From IMG/VR virus record IMGVR_UViG_3300012096_000089, positions 1 to 21,405 of that record: 21,405 nucleotides of DNA. One strand, 5' to 3'. This stretch comes from a virus. Positions 7,631 through 14,940 of this stretch are shown here, piece after piece; positions within the stretch are counted from its first letter, which is position 1, and the number at the start of each line of letters is the position of its first letter. Position numbers and translations under genes: made by a program. Below the pieces are notes generated by a model. That model did not search any database, was not told the DNA's origin, and worked only from the letters and a program-made list of their open reading frames with translations.

Positions 7631-9019
7631 TCACGCCCAGCTCAGGCCCCAGTCTCTACTCCGCACCTGTTGCCAGACACCCGCCTGGATATATCCTACC
7701 AGTAAAGTGGTCCCATCCGCCGCTATCTCGGCCGAGATGGTCTGCGCATCGATCCCGGTGACCACCTGGTGAGGGCTGGCGTCGATGAAGTCATTGCCGT
7801 AGGTGCCCGACCGGATGAGCTGCAGGTTGTTGGACCCATCGATGTAGAAGTAGAACGCCAACCCGTGATCGGGGCTGTTGATCACATAGGGATGGCTGCC
7901 CGTGGCTATCGCAATTGGCATAGCAGTGCTCCAGGAAACGCCTAGATCGGTGCTCTTACTGTGCAGGATGAAGACGCCATCATGCCAGATGGCGTAGAGA
8001 TTCGGCTCCTCCCATAACAGGCTTGGGCTGTTGTTGGTAGATCCCATCGCCTGATAGATCGTTCGCTCCTGCCACGTCTTCCCGTTGTCATAGGCCACCC
8101 GCCCGGTGAGCGTGTCCGGCGTCGCCGCGTAGACATAGGCGAACCAGATGGCGCCATGCTCGGGGACTTCCACCGAGGCGAGGGCCTGCATGACCTCCCC
8201 GGTCGGAGCCAGGAAGTACCGTACCTCATCCGAGGCGGACTCATGGGCGAAATCCGGCGGCGTAAAGATGAACTTGGAGCGATAGCGGGAGACCTCCTGT
8301 GCGTCATCAGTCGGGATGATGCCGCCGCTCGTGATGTAGCCGAAGGGCGGCGTGTAGGGAGATTGATTCCAGCCGGTCCACACTCCCGGATCGACCGAGG
8401 TTAGGTGACAAGTAATGAATGGGAGCCCGTTTCGCCGGGTGAAGAAGTTGAACCACTTGGTGGCCTCGGAGTTGATGATCGAGTCGTCCTGGAAGGCGAG
8501 CGCGTGACCGAACCCATTCGCCACCAGGGGGCCATTGTCTGGCACCCATGGATTGGAGGTGAGTGGCGGCTGATCGGAGAGCCAGACGAACGGCACCGTA
8601 ACCCCGCCGAGCGGTGTCGAGAAGACAAACTGACTGCTGTCGAAGTCCTTGGTAATGGAGATGAGGCCGCCGTTGAAGAAGCTGGCGCCGTTGTTGCCGT
8701 CCGGCTCGATGATGGACATAGAGGCCCATGGGCCGCCGGGCATCAAGGGCTGTTGGATGTCCACCCAGGTGAATGGGTCGCTGGGAAACGGCTTCTGCAC
8801 GAAGCGATAGACGGTCGTCCACTCGGCGTTGATCGAGATCCCGCTGTTGAGGGTAACGATGATCGCCAGAGAGGCACCGTGGATAACGCCGCCTATGGTG
8901 CTGTCGCGGGCGACGAAGATCCGGGAGGCGAGTACGGGGGCGCCGGGCGAAGAGGCGGGCCTTCCCGCGACGGCGATTCCGTCGCAACTGATCTCGCACT
9001 CCCAGACCGGTGTCGGCAT
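7631..9019 (-). CDS. BNR/Asp-box beta-propeller protein (sialidase-like fold), 462 aa
   Basis: Three Asp-box motifs are visible in the C-terminal third: AYDNGKTW (about residues 309-316), STDLGVSW (356-363) and SRDWGLSW (454-461), the last ending one residue before the stop. The S/A-x-D-x-G-x-x-W pattern marks beta-propeller blades of the sialidase/BNR superfamily. The rest is beta-rich (SDPFTWVDIQQPLMPGG, KWFNFFTRRNGLPFITCHL). I cannot identify the arginine triad or Asp/Tyr-Glu pair needed for sialidase activity, so it may only bind glycans or proteins. Position between tail-tip and fibre genes suggests a tail-borne receptor recognition or surface-polymer binding protein. ATG 9019 has GGCGGA six bases upstream. 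Confidence 0.82.
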   Translation of the reverse strand: MPTPVWECEISCDGIAVAGRPASSPGAPVLASRIFVARDSTIGGVIHGASLAIIVTLNSGISINAEWTTVYRFVQKPFPSDPFTWVDIQQPLMPGGPWASMSIIEPDGNNGASFFNGGLISITKDFDSSQFVFSTPLGGVTVPFVWLSDQPPLTSNPWVPDNGPLVANGFGHALAFQDDSIINSEATKWFNFFTRRNGLPFITCHLTSVDPGVWTGWNQSPYTPPFGYITSGGIIPTDDAQEVSRYRSKFIFTPPDFAHESASDEVRYFLAPTGEVMQALASVEVPEHGAIWFAYVYAATPDTLTGRVAYDNGKTWQERTIYQAMGSTNNSPSLLWEEPNLYAIWHDGVFILHSKSTDLGVSWSTAMPIAIATGSHPYVINSPDHGLAFYFYIDGSNNLQLIRSGTYGNDFIDASPHQVVTGIDAQTISAEIAADGTTLLVGYIQAGVWQQVRSRDWGLSWA

Positions 9020-9032
9020 CCAGGGTCCGCCT

Positions 9033-9311
9033 TCAACTCCCTGCCACGATATCGGGGCCGCCGATGATGCTGATATTGACCGTGAATGGAACCACCGTCA
9101 CGCCTCCACTATACCCCGTGGCAAACTGGCTGTCGAAGGCATGCTCCATCGAGCGCGCCAGACTGTTGCTGATGGCGTTGACCGTGTGTGGCAGGTCGTC
9201 ATGCTTCTGGGCGAAGATCTGACTTACGCGCCGCTCTACGCCGCGCAGGATCGAAGCGCGAATCTCCGCGAGAATGTCGGCGTGTGACGCTTGTTCGCCT
9301 CTGGTAGCCAT
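9033..9311 (-). CDS. Small tail-region hypothetical protein, 92 aa
   Basis: ATG 9311 lies two bases after the stop of the large tail-tip gene, so re-initiation is likely. The N-terminal half is helical and charged (ADILAEIRASILRGVERRVS, then HTVNAISNSLARSMEHAF). The C-terminal third is beta-like with glycines (YSGGVTVVPFTVNISIIGG). No TM segment or metal motif. Not recognised. Its position between the tail tip and the propeller protein suggests a small tail-tip component, connector or assembly factor. Confidence 0.75.
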   Translation of the reverse strand: MATRGEQASHADILAEIRASILRGVERRVSQIFAQKHDDLPHTVNAISNSLARSMEHAFDSQFATGYSGGVTVVPFTVNISIIGGPDIVAGS

Positions 9312-9313
9312 TG

Positions 9314-11812
9314 TCAGAATCCGTTCTCGATGTACTCGCCTGTATAGCTGGCGACATGGTAAGCGCCCTTCTCCAGCCGGGCGTGCATTCCAATCAGGCG
9401 ATAGTTGCCATAGCCCCCCAGCGTGAATGCCTGGCCGATCTTAAGGGAGGGCACCCAGGTTGCCTCGAATCGCGCCTCCCGCCGCCGCCGCCGCGTCTGA
9501 TTCCAGACGGTCCGCCCGATCCAGTTGAGCTGCGGACAGGAGAAGGTCCCCCCCACCTCCACGATCTCCGCACGCCAGCGGCCGATGTAGTTGACCGCGG
9601 CCGGGTTGAGGATGGAGGCCCAGTCGATCCACGGCGAGGAGTACTGAATGCTGCCGGTCTTCGCGTCCCCGCATTTGATGACGATGACGTTCGCCTCGGG
9701 CTCTACAGTGGTAAAGGTCACCGGGTTCCGGTAGGTCGGCAGGTGGGTCGGGTTGTTGACCGAGTCCGAGTGAGAATTGAACGTCACGGCTGGCGTGGTG
9801 AAATACTCGCGTGGGAGATAGAAGAAGGTGCCGTCGAGCCGAAAACCCGCATACCAGCCGCTGTAAAGATCCTGAATCCGCTTGATGAAGCTGGCGGCGG
9901 TGTCGCGATCGAGGGGCCGCCATCCCTGCTCCAGGTCCTGTGTCTTCTGGTGCACCCCCGTGGAGGTCTGGCCGCCCAACGGACTATTCAGCGTTGAGTA
10001 GGTGTTGGCGACATAGCCGGCGGGGAACTCCGCTGCACTGCAATCAACACCGCCCTGCTCGCAGACGAATTTCACCACGTCAATATGGCCGAAGTAGGGA
10101 GAATCGCCCGGCTTGAAGCCCGACCAGTCGCGCTGGTCGCGCAGGTAGGTATCCGCGAGCGCCTTCCATCGATCGGCGGCCGGGAAAGTTAGCCGACGCG
10201 GCGCGCCAGTCTCCACGAGTGGCGTTACCTCGATGGGCATGGTAATGCCAGTAAACCAGGGCTTGGCGCTGACAGTGTCATAAAGCTGGATCGGCAGCGA
10301 GCAGCGGTAGTAATAGGAGGCCAGCGCGAACGGAGTCTCATCGATCACCTCCGCGACCATCCGTCCCTCTCCCGGCGTCAGTCCTGCGGTGATGGTGACG
10401 TGATTGAGTGCCGATCCGGGGTTGACATCGCCCACTGTGGTAGGCGTCGTGGGATTGGACTGAAAGACCCGTGGTGTGGTGATCTGGTAGCCATAAACGA
10501 ACGGCGTCCATTCCTGCGTCAGATTCGGCGAGAGCGTCAGCACGACTCCGTACTGTCGCCGCTGGTCCGCGCTCATGATCGTGGCCGGTTTCGGGCAGTC
10601 GTTGGCGCTGTTCTCCGGAATGGTATAGCTGGGCGGCTGGGATTGCGCCGTGCCCACCGAGGACCCGTGGGTCAGATCGGCCGTGACCAGAACGGTGGGG
10701 CTCACAGAGGGCGTGTAATCGATGGTGACCGGCGGCGACTGAAGGGAGCAGGGTCCGGCCGGATAAGCAATGCGCTGAATCTGGAAGCGGCCGGCGGCCG
10801 GCGTCATCACCCAGACCAGCACGTTGTCAGAGCGAACGATGTCCCAGTCCGAACCGTCCGCGAGTAGCTTCGCGCCTCCATTCACCGTCAGAATGGCCCA
10901 TTTGCCCGAGCTGGAGTAGAGGAGCACTTGGTTGCGCCGGAACGGTATCCAGAGTAGGTTGCGGTCGTGGGCAAGGCTCTCTTGAGGCCGCACGCCAGCA
11001 TTGATGTTGCCCGTCCCTGGGGGGCTGAAGTCAGCCACCGTGAAGGCCGGGAAGACCATCTCCTTCTTCCACGCCGTGCGGTCCCCGCCAGGGGATATGT
11101 CCTTGAAGATCTCGATGGTCACATCCTTGACGCGGAGGCGAAACTGGCCGATGAAGAACTCATAGATGCAGGGGAATCCGAGCTGGGAGGTGGGATGATG
11201 CCAGCGGAAGAACAGATTGGCGTTCGCATCGAGCCGGCTCTTGCTGTGGCCGATGAACTTCCCATCCGCCGTGCTGCCGATCGGGATGACAGGAGGCGGC
11301 GTGGAAGCCGGCGGCATCGTCGCGGAGGGCTGGTAGGCGATGGTTGGCCCCTGCGTCTTTAGCGGCACTATGGTTAGATCGGTCGGCGAGGGAACGCCCA
11401 GCAATGCAGGTGGCGAACCCGGCACATCCTCTCTGGCGCCGGGGAACGAACCCGCCGGCCCCACGGGCACATGATATATGTAAGGATTATCCGGGTTGCC
11501 CTTGATCGGCGCTTCAAAGATCGATTGCGAGGAAACGTCCAGAGGGTTGACCACGATGTCTCCTGCGCCGCTTCCTGGCTGGTAGAGACGCAGGATGGAG
11601 GGAAGTGCTGCGGCTGTGTTCAGCCAGGAGGATTCGAGTTGCAGCGGGCGTAACATGAGTGTGCGCGTTGGCTCATCCGCCCACAGTCCCTGATGGGCCG
11701 CGTCGTCGGCGGGAAATCCCTTCTCCCAGAGCCGGCGCGTGGAGAGGAAATCCCAGAACCCGGGCTCGGCCAGGACAGGGATTGCGGCATCAAGAATCAG
11801 TTGCAGGGCCAC
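9314..11812 (-). CDS. Large tail-tip / baseplate-type structural protein, 832 aa
   Basis: Starts at GTG 11812 with AAGGA six bases upstream. It is the longest gene in the window and lies just past the tape measure, where siphoviruses encode tail-tip (Dit/Tal-like or central hub) proteins. The protein is beta-rich throughout, with Pro-rich linkers around residues 160-180 (TMPPASTPPPVIPIG). It carries phrases such as LFFRWHHPTSQLGFPCIYEF, a Cys pair near EQGGVDCSAAEF, and a C-terminus LIGMHARLEKGAYHVASYTG that reads like a tail-hub ending. No lysozyme, transglycosylase or peptidase motif is evident. Function assigned by size and gene order, not by a diagnostic motif. Confidence 0.82.
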   Translation of the reverse strand: MALQLILDAAIPVLAEPGFWDFLSTRRLWEKGFPADDAAHQGLWADEPTRTLMLRPLQLESSWLNTAAALPSILRLYQPGSGAGDIVVNPLDVSSQSIFEAPIKGNPDNPYIYHVPVGPAGSFPGAREDVPGSPPALLGVPSPTDLTIVPLKTQGPTIAYQPSATMPPASTPPPVIPIGSTADGKFIGHSKSRLDANANLFFRWHHPTSQLGFPCIYEFFIGQFRLRVKDVTIEIFKDISPGGDRTAWKKEMVFPAFTVADFSPPGTGNINAGVRPQESLAHDRNLLWIPFRRNQVLLYSSSGKWAILTVNGGAKLLADGSDWDIVRSDNVLVWVMTPAAGRFQIQRIAYPAGPCSLQSPPVTIDYTPSVSPTVLVTADLTHGSSVGTAQSQPPSYTIPENSANDCPKPATIMSADQRRQYGVVLTLSPNLTQEWTPFVYGYQITTPRVFQSNPTTPTTVGDVNPGSALNHVTITAGLTPGEGRMVAEVIDETPFALASYYYRCSLPIQLYDTVSAKPWFTGITMPIEVTPLVETGAPRRLTFPAADRWKALADTYLRDQRDWSGFKPGDSPYFGHIDVVKFVCEQGGVDCSAAEFPAGYVANTYSTLNSPLGGQTSTGVHQKTQDLEQGWRPLDRDTAASFIKRIQDLYSGWYAGFRLDGTFFYLPREYFTTPAVTFNSHSDSVNNPTHLPTYRNPVTFTTVEPEANVIVIKCGDAKTGSIQYSSPWIDWASILNPAAVNYIGRWRAEIVEVGGTFSCPQLNWIGRTVWNQTRRRRREARFEATWVPSLKIGQAFTLGGYGNYRLIGMHARLEKGAYHVASYTGEYIENGF

Positions 11813-11853
11813 TTTCCATCCTTAGGAGGATAGCGCCTTCCTCATCATCCAGC

Positions 11854-11871
11854 TATAACAGGCACAGGAGG
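11854..11871 (+). promoter_or_regulatory. Possible -10 box and strong RBS for the plus-strand nested gene
   Basis: TATAAC (11854-11859) matches five of six bases of a -10 box, but no convincing -35 is seen at 16-18 bases upstream. AGGAGG (11866-11871) lies seven bases before ATG 11879, an ideal plus-strand Shine-Dalgarno. The RBS is solid; the promoter is tentative. The 66-base gap also holds the divergent start of the tail-tip gene. Confidence 0.45.
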
Positions 11872-11878
11872 GAAGAAG

Positions 11879-12301
11879 ATGAAACCAATCGCCGCGCTCT
11901 TGTCCGTGTTGATCCTGGCCAATATCGCCGTTGCTGCCACGCACCGATACGCGGCCGATCAGGCCCGCATCGCCGCTCTCGAAGCCCAGATCCATCAGCA
12001 GCAGGCTCTGACTGCCGACCTGACACAGACCCAATACGACCAGAATCGGGCCAAGGTCTGGCGAGCCACCCACGGCCCCGGCGTTCAGGAAGAAGTCAAT
12101 CACTCCTATACGGCGCAGATCGCCTTCGAGCGCGCCAGCTCTGGGGATCCAGCGGCCTACGATCGACAACTCCGCGCCGATGCGAAGACAGAATCTGATG
12201 TCGCCACGTATGGCCCCGTCGCATGCGCCGCGGCCTACGCCCAGCAGTACAAGGCCGACAAGTACAGAGCAACGGCACTTCGCCGCCTGGGCTACCGCTA
12301 G
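11879..12301 (+). CDS. Exported or membrane-anchored coiled-coil protein nested antisense in the tail operon, 140 aa
   Basis: The only well-supported complete plus-strand gene. AGGAGG lies seven bases before the ATG. Residues 1-20 form a signal peptide or N-terminal anchor (Lys2, then AALLSVLILANIAVAA, with an AxA site at 17-19). A predicted coiled coil follows (ARIAALEAQIHQQQALTADL, to about 60), then a soluble helical region with one cysteine (PVACAAAYAQ). The minus-strand genes on either side leave a gap of about 485 bases that this gene fills. Its TAG shares CTAG with the tape-measure stop on the other strand. N-terminal anchor plus periplasmic coiled coil resembles Rz-type inner-membrane spanins; a moron-like host-modifying protein is the alternative. 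Neither is proven. Confidence 0.8.
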   Translation: MKPIAALLSVLILANIAVAATHRYAADQARIAALEAQIHQQQALTADLTQTQYDQNRAKVWRATHGPGVQEEVNHSYTAQIAFERASSGDPAAYDRQLRADAKTESDVATYGPVACAAAYAQQYKADKYRATALRRLGYR

Positions 12302-13320
12302 ATCCCGAAGGCGATCCGAGCATCGCGGGCAGTGAACGCCTGCCGCGCGATCGTGCCGGCGCCGCCCAGCACGCTCTTGACGAACGCATCCTCCATCTGG
12401 GCGGTGTGGGCCGATATCTCCTTGAGATAGCCAGTCTGTTCTGGGTCGCCTTTGTAGGAGATTCCAGCGCCGGCCTCGCCGCCTCCGAGATCTGCAGCCG
12501 TGGGGAGGTGCAGAAAATTGGCGAGCCGATTCAGAACCGTCGTCAGCTTGTCCACGCCTTGGATCATCAAATTCAGCAAGGGCACAACCACGGGGGAAAT
12601 GAAGCGCCCGATGGCCTCGAATAGACGGCCCATGCTAGAATGCAGCGCATTTACCGTTTGCGGCAGTGTATGCCGGAGTCCCTCGGCCACCCCGCTGAAT
12701 CCCTTGCCGACCTGACTGATGAGGTTGTCGACGTCCTTCAGGTCGCCCTTCAGCCTCGAGGGATCGATCCCGAGCGCGACTAGCCCCTGTGGTCGCCCCC
12801 TGCTGGCGCGCAGCAGGCGGTTCAGCACCTGGTCCGGATCGAGCCCGCGCGCCGCCGAGATGTCGAGCACAGTCGGCAGCAACTTCTCAATCTGGCTCTT
12901 CTGCAGTCCGAACTGCGCCGCGGTCGCCCCGAGGCCGGCAATCACGTTGTGATTGATGCCGGTGAGGTCCTGCAGGCGGTTGCTGAACTCCAGTAGCTGG
13001 CCTGTCGGGAATACGTTCCCGAGATTCTTCATCTGAAGGGCCAGACGCGCGGTCGTGGCCTCGCTCTCGCTGAACGCGGAGAGCGCCTTTCCGGCCAGCA
13101 GGAAGCCGCCCGTGACTACAGCCACCGCCGCAGCGACCAGCGCTAGCGGTCCGGTGAGGCTGACCATCACCCCTTCCAGCACCGCTCCCGCCGCCGCCGC
13201 CACGCCCTCCGCCTGCGCGTAGGCAGAGAACCCCACCGCGCCCTCGGCGAGCGCGGTATTCAGGGCCGGCGCTCCCTGCACGGAGAGTACTGTCAGGAGA
13301 GTATCGGAGACACTCGCCAT
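12298..13320 (-). CDS. Tail tape measure protein, short (340 aa)
   Basis: Position after the chaperone pair, Ala/Gly/Leu-rich helical composition and an internal hydrophobic segment (about residues 49-82, LTGPLALVAAAVAVVTGGFL) identify the tape measure. It sets tail length and is ejected ahead of the DNA. Other helical stretches include QDLTGINHNVIAGLGATAAQ and FISPVVVPLLNLMIQGVDKL. At the usual 0.15 nm per residue, 340 residues predict a tail near 50 nm, short for a siphovirus. ATG 13320 follows the stop of the preceding frame directly (TAAATG), with GGAGGGG just upstream. The stop overlaps the convergent plus-strand gene at CTAG. No peptidase or lysozyme domain is seen. Confidence 0.87.
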   Translation of the reverse strand: MASVSDTLLTVLSVQGAPALNTALAEGAVGFSAYAQAEGVAAAAGAVLEGVMVSLTGPLALVAAAVAVVTGGFLLAGKALSAFSESEATTARLALQMKNLGNVFPTGQLLEFSNRLQDLTGINHNVIAGLGATAAQFGLQKSQIEKLLPTVLDISAARGLDPDQVLNRLLRASRGRPQGLVALGIDPSRLKGDLKDVDNLISQVGKGFSGVAEGLRHTLPQTVNALHSSMGRLFEAIGRFISPVVVPLLNLMIQGVDKLTTVLNRLANFLHLPTAADLGGGEAGAGISYKGDPEQTGYLKEISAHTAQMEDAFVKSVLGGAGTIARQAFTARDARIAFGI

Positions 13321-13452
13321 TTACCCCTCCGCCTCCGCCTGGATCTTCTCGCACGCGACGCCCCAGGCGATCATATTGCGCCGGATTACACGCGCGGGCA
13401 GGCGGATCTCCTCCGGGACGCGCCCCAGAAACTTGACGCAGAACGCTCTCAC
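13321..13452 (-). CDS. Second frame of the tail-assembly chaperone pair (GT-type extension), 43 aa if started alone
   Basis: A short frame too small for routine ORF calling. It is open in -1 relative to the upstream chaperone and reaches from before the slippery site to TAA 13321. GTG 13452 overlaps the upstream stop (GTGA), so it could also start alone: VRAFCVKFLGRVPEEIRLPA, ending KIQAEAEG. As in lambda G-GT, the more probable product is a fusion made by -1 slippage at 13482-13488, giving about 177 residues. Its stop touches the tape-measure ATG, as is usual for these pairs. Such chaperones coat the tape measure while the tube polymerises. Assignment rests on gene order, frame relation and slippery site. 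Confidence 0.8.
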   Translation of the reverse strand: MRAFCVKFLGRVPEEIRLPARVIRRNMIAWGVACEKIQAEAEG

Positions 13453-13853
13453 GGCGAGGTCTTCTCCGCCTCGCTCGCTTCGAAAAAATCCCGGAGCCCC
13501 TCCTGCTCGGCTGCGTCCTTCTCGTTGACGCGGTTGATCGCCTTCAGGAGTTCGTCCATCTCCCAGTTCTTCAGCTTGTGAATCTTAAGGAAGTCGGTGT
13601 CAGCGAACACGCGCCGGCCCTCCGGCTCCTCGCTGTAGTAGGTGCTCATCATGATCTGCAGGAGGACCATCTGCGACTGATCAACGCCGGCTCCGCGCGG
13701 GTCGTTGGCGTGCCGCTGGCAGCGCTCGGTGATGTTCAGGCTGTCGGCGAGGGTCAACTCGTGGACGCACACCTCGCCCTTCGCCAGCGGCACCCACTCC
13801 ATTCGCGGGGGGACTTCCTCCGCCTCGTGGCGGTAGACGGTTCGCTCGCTCAT
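13449..13853 (-). CDS. Tail-assembly chaperone, zero-frame product (G-type), 134 aa
   Basis: ATG 13853 (MSERTVYRHEAEEVPPRMEW) is preferred because AAAGGA lies a few bases upstream. The frame is open further 5' but without a good RBS. The protein is mixed alpha-beta, with KGEVCVHELTLADSLNITER, then helices VDQSQMVLLQIMMSTYYSEE and KLKNWEMDELLKAINRVNEK, typical of small tail chaperones placed between tube and tape measure. Near its end (GLRDFFEASEAEK) lies the slippery heptamer that lets some ribosomes enter the -1 frame and add 53 residues. The ratio of short to long product normally matters for tail assembly. Family assignment is by position and frameshift, not by a unique motif. Confidence 0.85.
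   Translation of the reverse strand: MSERTVYRHEAEEVPPRMEWVPLAKGEVCVHELTLADSLNITERCQRHANDPRGAGVDQSQMVLLQIMMSTYYSEEPEGRRVFADTDFLKIHKLKNWEMDELLKAINRVNEKDAAEQEGLRDFFEASEAEKTSP
13454..13488 (-). promoter_or_regulatory. Programmed -1 ribosomal frameshift site (slippery heptamer plus hairpin)
   Basis: In the upstream reading frame the codons GAT TTT TTC contain the canonical heptamer T TTT TTC (13488-13482). After a seven-base spacer, GCGAGG (13474-13469) pairs perfectly with CCTCGC (13459-13454) across a nine-base loop. The -1 frame is open from the heptamer to TAA 13321. Confidence 0.85.
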
Positions 13854-13972
13854 AGGTCCTTTCAATGCCAGGCGCTGGGCAAGAATAGCGCTTGCCGCGC
13901 GGAAGCGCCTCTCTCGCGAGAGACAGACACTGCACTTACAGCCGCAGACATGCGGCGCGCCCATCTTCGCCA
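13854..13972 (-). other. 119-base spacer with a perfect palindrome and a hairpin
   Basis: Between the second tube-like gene and the chaperone. It holds a 14-base perfect palindrome, TCTCTCGCGAGAGA (13910-13923), and a second inverted repeat GCGCTT/AAGCGC around 13890-13910. No clear U-run follows, so it is not a confident terminator. It could be a weak processing or pausing element. The chaperone frame is open through it, but no ribosome binding site supports translation. Confidence 0.4.
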
Positions 13973-14383
13973 CTAGGTCACGCCCGTGGTTGGCGCGCCA
14001 GTGCCCTCGATCTCGAACTCCTGCGTGGCCGCCCCCATCGGCGCGGCCAGCTCGCCCTTGATGGGATAGCCGGTGCCGGCGAAGATAGGGGTTCCGCTCG
14101 CCACGCTGCCGCTGTAGCCCGTGACGGTGACCGCGGGCGGCAGCGTGGCGGAGGCGAACAGTGCATGGATCATGTGCGAGACGGAGGCGGGCACGACGAA
14201 GCTCTTGGCCGTGAACTTCCATCCGGAGGGCAGGGGAACCTTGAAATCCCACACGTCGCCATGGGCCGTCACGTCGGCGGTCTTGCCTGTCACCGTCGCC
14301 GTCCAGTCGCTCAATAAGGCGATCAGCACCCCATTTAAGGAGGCTTCAGCATATCTTCCATTTAAAACGGCTCTCGCTGCCAT
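13973..14383 (-). CDS. Tail tube-like protein (second of two), 136 aa
   Basis: Starts at ATG 14383 behind GGGGGTGA. The sequence has the pattern of siphovirus tail-tube proteins: an early beta strand (GVLIALLSDWTATVTGKTAD), then DVWDFKVPLPSGWKFTAKSF, a helix (VSHMIHALFASATLPPA) and a final beta segment (KGELAAPMGAATQEFEIEGT). It resembles the gene just upstream in layout (W-x-strand, FTAK motif, helix) although overall identity looks low. It directly precedes the chaperone and tape-measure genes, the usual place of the major tail protein. Which of the two forms the tube, and whether the other is a cap, terminator or decoration, cannot be told from sequence alone. Confidence 0.78.
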   Translation of the reverse strand: MAARAVLNGRYAEASLNGVLIALLSDWTATVTGKTADVTAHGDVWDFKVPLPSGWKFTAKSFVVPASVSHMIHALFASATLPPAVTVTGYSGSVASGTPIFAGTGYPIKGELAAPMGAATQEFEIEGTGAPTTGVT

Positions 14384-14517
14384 TCCATCACCCCCTTGGA
14401 ACGTATCTTGCCCGTATACCGATTATGCGTGGCGCGGTGTGGCCAGGCTCGGCGTGGCAGGGCAGGACGCGGCATGGTAGGGCGTGGATCCATAAAAAGA
14501 TCCATGCTCCATCCATC
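14384..14517 (-). repeat. 134-base spacer with imperfect G-rich repeats and a small hairpin
   Basis: Plus-strand reading shows degenerate units such as GGCGTGGCAGGGCAGGAC and GCGGCATGGTAGGGCGTGG over about 14425-14485. Next to them lies an inverted repeat, TGGATC (14485-14490) with GATCCA (14499-14504), whose loop is A-rich on plus and U-rich on minus. It lies between the two tube-like genes, in an operon where most gaps are under 20 bases. It may modulate relative expression of the two proteins. Confidence 0.5.
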
Positions 14518-14940
14518 CTAGTGGACGAAGCTCCAAGAGTTGGCGCCGGTGCTGTCGCCCGAGATCTGCAACTTGAAGGTTTCCTCCGCCCTGGCGCCGC
14601 TCGGCGTATTGTATGTCTCCGTCTCGGCGAAGCCCTGAACGGTCAACTGGGTGAATGCATTGTTGGAGTCGATCAGATCCAGGCGCCATATGGTCAACGT
14701 GTCATTAAGCGAGGCGTCGGAGATGAAGCCCAACCACGCCGAGGACTCGATGATCCGCTTGGCCGTGAAGGAGGCGTCGTTGTGAGAGGGCTGGTAGACC
14801 TCGGTGGCGTCCATCTTGATCGGGATTTTGAGCAGCTCGTTCTTCGTGTCGAAGGTCCAATCATAGGTGTCGAAGATCTTTGTGAAGACGCCGCCGATCT
14901 TGACGTACACGGCCCCAAACTGGCCTGTCTGTCTAGCCAT
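14518..14940 (-). CDS. Tail tube-like protein (first of two), 140 aa
   Basis: ATG 14940 overlaps the end of the preceding small gene by eight bases, with AAGGCGG upstream. Beta-rich protein with the tube-like order: QFGAVYVKIGGVFTKIFDTY, DWTFDTKNELLKIPIKMDAT, NDASFTAKRIIESSAWLGFI and a late strand AEETFKLQISGDSTGANSWS. The FTAK motif and overall architecture echo the downstream 136-aa gene. It could be the tube protein, or a tail terminator/completion protein because it follows the neck genes directly. A 134-base spacer separates it from its partner. Confidence 0.77.
   Translation of the reverse strand: MARQTGQFGAVYVKIGGVFTKIFDTYDWTFDTKNELLKIPIKMDATEVYQPSHNDASFTAKRIIESSAWLGFISDASLNDTLTIWRLDLIDSNNAFTQLTVQGFAETETYNTPSGARAEETFKLQISGDSTGANSWSFVH

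Noticed and set aside
9311-9997. 228-aa plus-strand ORF opposite the tail-tip gene
   Set aside because: Shadow frame rich in Arg, Pro and Gly; the minus-strand 832-aa gene explains the region.
13854-13964. Longer chaperone start at 13964 giving a CGCKCSVC N-terminus
   Set aside because: No Shine-Dalgarno before it, while ATG 13853 has AAAGGA; the Cys-rich stretch has no match in the rest of the protein.
14485-14504. TGGATC/GATCCA inverted repeat as a terminator after the first tube-like gene
   Set aside because: Short stem with the U-rich part in the loop, not after the stem; not a convincing terminator.
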